NCBI GenBank assembly: GCA_002433235.1 | Contig: DJHS01000132.1 | Span: 1 to 27,668 of the forward strand | DNA from: UBA6614 sp002433235 | Lineage (GTDB): Bacteria; Verrucomicrobiota; Verrucomicrobiia; Limisphaerales; UBA1100 | DNA length: 27,668 nucleotides | Reading direction: 5' to 3' | Part shown: positions 24,391 to 27,668 of the stretch, one piece after another | How positions within the stretch are numbered: position 1 is the first letter of the stretch | Layout of the letters: the number at the start of each line of letters is the position of its first letter | Made by a program: the position numbers and the translations under genes | The notes under the pieces: model-generated | What the model saw: only the letters and a program-made list of their open reading frames with translations | Database searches by the model: none | What the model was told of the DNA's origin: nothing

Positions 24391-24404
24391 TTTGGGAAAC
24401 CAAA
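24391..24404 (+). other. Intercistronic hairpin between A2 and B2
   Basis: TTTGG (24391-24395) and CCAAA (24400-24404) form a 5-bp stem with a GAAA (GNRA-type) loop, one base after the A2 stop codon. It parallels the stronger hairpin at the A1-B1 junction. Confidence 0.35.
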
Positions 24405-24417
24405 TGAGAGGAACGAA

Positions 24418-27400
24418 ATGACAATGAGCAGACTCAAGGCAATCGTTGCGGCCACGCTGTTGTGGGGCAGCATGCCCTCGGCACAGGCGTTTGTGCTAAT
24501 GGGCCCGGCCAACACCAACGAGGTGGCCACGTTCAACTACACCAGTGAGATGGGTGCGCCGAAGGGGATTAACCGTGAGTTCAAGCGGTTCTTCCGCTGG
24601 AACATCCCTTCCTTTGTTTATTCGTTCGACGCGAGTTTCGTGAACTATTTTGGCATCGAGGGCATGGACGCGATCCACGACGCGTTCCGTGTGATGAACG
24701 ATTTCTTTGTGAACGAGGACTACGATGGCGTCAGTCAGATGGACCTCGCCAAGCACGGTTTCTCCGGCAACTACAGCACATGGTGGGTGAACACCACCGC
24801 GCAAAACGCGCAGATCATCGACATCAAGAGCATCATGCTTGGCATGTTGGTCAACCAACTGGGCCTCGGCAACCCCCACCGCTGGGCATTCAGCATCACC
24901 GGTACTCGCGCCAACATCACCACCAACCGGTTGATCTTCGAGACGCGCCTGCGCAATTATGATCCCATCACGTGGCGCGAGACGGATATCATCAACGGCG
25001 TCAAATACAGCTACCGCCTGGTCCACGATGCCCAGACCAACTCCGTGGGCCAATTGCCGGCCTTCAATGTGGCCGACATGGAGGAATTCACAACCGACAC
25101 CAGTGGCAATGCCTGGTCTTCCGTTGCCGCCATCACCGATGCCTTCTATGGAGACACCGCGCTGTACTGGACGGATACACCTTCCCGTTTCAACTTTGGA
25201 GTTTACTACGATGGCATGAACGCCATGGGCGGCCAGTTCCGGCCGCGGCACGCGCTGACCTATGATGACGCGGGTGGCTTCAAGTATCTTTACGCCACCA
25301 ACAACTACATCTTCGAGGATCTCGCACCCAGCATCGTGGGCATTGAGCCGGCTCAGTTTCTGCCAACGCACATTGCGCCGCACTATGCCAATCCATCCGG
25401 ACGTGTGTCGCCTTTCTTCCCGCGGCGCGGACGGGCAGCGGGTATTCTGACGCCCACCAACACCATCACCACCACTTTTGCCGGATTCCCCGGCTTGCCC
25501 AATGTGGGTACGGGCATCATGGGGCCGGCCATGCGCGGTGGCATCGACAAGATTCAGTTCTATCACCAGCCGTTTGATTCGTTGCTGGGCCTGAACTTCA
25601 TCCCCACCAACTTTGTCTGGAAGGACACCTTCATTTTTCAGCCCACCAACCACGACACCGTCAACATCTCCGACTCCAGTGGCCGGGTGATTGGCACCGT
25701 CAACAACAACCAGCAGGGCATCCAGTGGCTTTCGCCCAACCCGAGCGTGGCGGGCGCGAAATTCTGGCGGCAGCCGCAGACCTCCATGAAGTTCCTTACC
25801 CAGACGGTCGGTCGCAATGTGGCCACGCCGGACATGATCTTCGTGTGTGATGACCTCGGCCTGTCCGCCGACGGTGTGCCCATTGGCTGGCTGCGGCCCA
25901 CCAACAGTTCCTCCAACCTCTCCAGCCTGAACGGCGGATTTGTCCAGGTGGCTGCCGCCACCAACCAGATTGGTCCGGGCATCTTTACCCTGCCCGCCGG
26001 CCCCATGGTCTTCCAGTTCACCCGGTTGGCCGAGGACTTTGAGGTCGTCTGGAGTGGCGAAGCCAGCGTGGTAGGCAACCAGGAGAGGATGCGCTCACTC
26101 TGGGGCTGGATTCAGGGACCCGGACCCAAGGACGTCACCACCTTCCCCATCGAGAACAACGAGTGGCGGATGGAGAACATTCTCGTTCCCGATGTCGCCC
26201 CGCCGGTCATCACCATGGTGTCTGATGATGGCGGCAACAATCCCATCGAGGCACAAACTCTCACCCGCACCGAGGAAACCCTCACCCTCATCGGCAACGA
26301 GATGGCCAGTGTCACCGCCATTGAAATCCTCAATGGCGACCTGGTCGTGCAGACCCTGTTGCAGGCGCAGCAGTATGTTGTGTCCAACATGCGCCTGGAT
26401 ATTCCCGCCGGCACCATCACGGACGCGTCGGAAGGCACGGAGCGATCCATTCGCGTCTGGAACAGCGTCGGCGCCAGCGAGCCCGGGCCGCAGAAATTCA
26501 AGATCGAAACCGGTAAGCCCATGGTGTCGATGACGGACTTTGACAACACCGTTTTCGATCGGGCCCAGTCACTCACCATTCGGGGTTATGGCTTCAAGAG
26601 CAAGACCACGGGCGAGACTCAACTGGCCCATTTCCGGATTGATGACAGCACCGGTGCCGCCATCGACGACAACGGCACGAACAACGACGGTGTTTCCGAT
26701 GGTCGCCCACGGGCCGCGACCTTTGAGATCATCTCCGACACCATGGCCATCCTGCCGCTCGACGCCGTCAAGCAGTATGCCGATGGCTCCAATCGTCGTC
26801 TGCGGGTNNNNNNNNNNNNNNNNNNNNNNNNNNNNNNNNNNNNNNNNNNNNNNNNNNNNNNNNNNNNNNNNNNNNNNNNNNNNNNNNNNNNNNNNNNNNN
26901 NNNNNNNNNNNNNNNNNNNNNNNNNNNNNNNNNNNNNNNNNNNNNNNNNNNNNNNNNNNNNNNNNNNNNNNNNNNNNNNNNNNNNNNNNNNNNNNNNNNN
27001 NNNNNNNNNNNNNNNNNNNNNNNNNNNNNNNNNNNNNNNNNNNNNNNNNNNNNNNNNNNNNNNNNNNNNNNNNNNNNNNNNNNNNNNNNNNNNNNNNNNN
27101 NNNNNNNNNNNNNNNNNNNNNNNNNNNNNNNNNNNNNNNNNNNNGCCCGTAAGGTCGGTGCAAACGCGCAGGATGACGCCAACTATCTGAGCCCTTCCAC
27201 CAACGACATGTTCAGTGCCATCACCACCAAGCCGGTGATCGATACGCTCACTCAACTCGAGGATCCGGCCAATACTTGGACCAGTGTCACGGACGATGGC
27301 GCCTTCCGGCGCGATCGTATTCTGGAGATCAACGGCACCGGCCTGAACACCGCCAATGTCATCGAGGTGGTCGAGGAGGATGGCACCTCTTTTGCCAACC

Positions 27401-27668
27401 CGGTCTTCATCCAGTTGCCCAATGCCGCCGTGGCGGTTGAAGACAACGGCTCGCGCATCCAGATGAGTGCGAATGCCATTCCCTATCCGGACGCGGACAC
27501 CAACAGCACCGCCAAACGCGCCTTCAAGATTTACAACGCGGTCGGCAATACGGACCTGAATGCAACCCTCATGTTCGCGGTCAACAAGCAGCCGGTCATT
27601 GACGGTATCGGCGCATTTGCAAGTGCCGGCTACTTCAATCGCGACAAGCTGCTCGGGGATGACATCAA
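24418..27668 (+). CDS. B2: giant secreted protein, paralogue of B1 (3' end outside window; N-gap inside)
   Basis: Start ATG 24418 has GAGAGGA at 24406-24412. The signal peptide ends MPSAQA/FVLMGPA, and the mature start is nearly the same as in B1. The N-terminal domain keeps the matrixin-like landmarks: FFRWNIPSFVYSFDASFVNY at the start and LTYDDAGGFKYLY at the end. At the catalytic position it reads GMLVNQLGLGNPHRW, so even the single His before LGLG in B1 (H151) is replaced by Gln. The unknown middle domain and the TIG-like modules follow as in B1, with blocks such as TRTEETLTLIGNEMAS and RAQSLTIRGYGFKSKTTGE. The frame is interrupted by 337 Ns at 26808-27144. Both sides are in the same frame and align to adjacent residues of B1. 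The coding sequence runs off the window inside the fourth module. Function is unknown. Confidence 0.85.
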   Translation, partial: MTMSRLKAIVAATLLWGSMPSAQAFVLMGPANTNEVATFNYTSEMGAPKGINREFKRFFRWNIPSFVYSFDASFVNYFGIEGMDAIHDAFRVMNDFFVNEDYDGVSQMDLAKHGFSGNYSTWWVNTTAQNAQIIDIKSIMLGMLVNQLGLGNPHRWAFSITGTRANITTNRLIFETRLRNYDPITWRETDIINGVKYSYRLVHDAQTNSVGQLPAFNVADMEEFTTDTSGNAWSSVAAITDAFYGDTALYWTDTPSRFNFGVYYDGMNAMGGQFRPRHALTYDDAGGFKYLYATNNYIFEDLAPSIVGIEPAQFLPTHIAPHYANPSGRVSPFFPRRGRAAGILTPTNTITTTFAGFPGLPNVGTGIMGPAMRGGIDKIQFYHQPFDSLLGLNFIPTNFVWKDTFIFQPTNHDTVNISDSSGRVIGTVNNNQQGIQWLSPNPSVAGAKFWRQPQTSMKFLTQTVGRNVATPDMIFVCDDLGLSADGVPIGWLRPTNSSSNLSSLNGGFVQVAAATNQIGPGIFTLPAGPMVFQFTRLAEDFEVVWSGEASVVGNQERMRSLWGWIQGPGPKDVTTFPIENNEWRMENILVPDVAPPVITMVSDDGGNNPIEAQTLTRTEETLTLIGNEMASVTAIEILNGDLVVQTLLQAQQYVVSNMRLDIPAGTITDASEGTERSIRVWNSVGASEPGPQKFKIETGKPMVSMTDFDNTVFDRAQSLTIRGYGFKSKTTGETQLAHFRIDDSTGAAIDDNGTNNDGVSDGRPRAATFEIISDTMAILPLDAVKQYADGSNRRLRXXXXXXXXXXXXXXXXXXXXXXXXXXXXXXXXXXXXXXXXXXXXXXXXXXXXXXXXXXXXXXXXXXXXXXXXXXXXXXXXXXXXXXXXXXXXXXXXXXXXXXXXXXXXXXXXXARKVGANAQDDANYLSPSTNDMFSAITTKPVIDTLTQLEDPANTWTSVTDDGAFRRDRILEINGTGLNTANVIEVVEEDGTSFANPVFIQLPNAAVAVEDNGSRIQMSANAIPYPDADTNSTAKRAFKIYNAVGNTDLNATLMFAVNKQPVIDGIGAFASAGYFNRDKLLGDDI
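26808..27144. other. Assembly gap (337 Ns)
   Basis: A run of N lies inside the B2 gene. Left of the gap the protein reads NRRLRV and right of it ARKVGANAQ. In B1 the matching residues are contiguous (NRRLRIARKEAADAQ). The true gap may therefore be about one base, or it may hide an extra ~112 residues. Confidence 0.97.

Noticed and set aside
1..27668. CRISPR arrays, tRNA/rRNA genes, insertion sequences
   Set aside because: No spaced identical repeats, cloverleaf-like genes, transposase motifs or terminal inverted repeats were seen when reading both strands. This was by eye only.

Overview
The window reads as a scaffold from a flagellated, Gram-negative, moderately GC-rich bacterium. Verrucomicrobiota or a neighbouring PVC lineage is the best guess. 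That guess rests on the style of the long secreted proteins: Ala-Gln-Ala signal-peptide sites, Ig/TIG arrays, and C-terminal modules with a YxVQxSxDLxxW core ending in YYRVVR. No rRNA, tRNA or marker gene fixes the taxon, so this is inference. A run of 337 Ns at 26808-27144 is a scaffold gap, and both window ends cut through genes.

Region 1 (1-4427) is flagellar: the 3' part of one flagellin, a complete second flagellin, a strong terminator, and a 97-aa orphan protein behind a good sigma-54-type promoter. Both flagellins have normal helical ends but a central domain built from HGL..GD repeats like those of phage tail proteins. Region 2 (4520-12576) runs on the plus strand: an LhgO-type L-2-hydroxyglutarate oxidase; a 1920-residue protein fusing two GT4-type and one GT2-type glycosyltransferase domains with TPR arrays (a candidate flagellin glycosylation enzyme); and an overlapping pair encoding ThpR-like RNA ligase/cyclic phosphodiesterase and a gamma-glutamylcyclotransferase-fold protein. 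Region 3 (12578-14860) holds a minus-strand membrane-anchored protein of unknown function and, divergent from it, a Sel1/MORN-repeat exported protein.

Region 4 (14884-27668) is the most unusual part. It opens with a 48-aa ribbon-helix-helix-like protein with its own palindromic operator and a perfect terminator. A tandemly duplicated two-gene cassette follows, A1-B1 then A2-B2. The A proteins have a signal peptide, seven propeller-like repeats, a very basic Ser/Arg/Met/Ala-rich disordered stretch and a small C-terminal beta domain. The B proteins are very long secreted proteins with an N-terminal domain that looks like a matrixin protease lacking its catalytic motif, followed by up to six TIG-like Ig modules. 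The promoters and early leaders of A1 and A2 also look homologous and share TGTGAA/TTCACA sites. The A2 leader contains a CCTCCTT segment that could pair either with an upstream AAGGAGG or with the A2 ribosome binding site. I infer a co-regulated secreted or cell-surface A/B protein system of unknown function, present in at least two copies.
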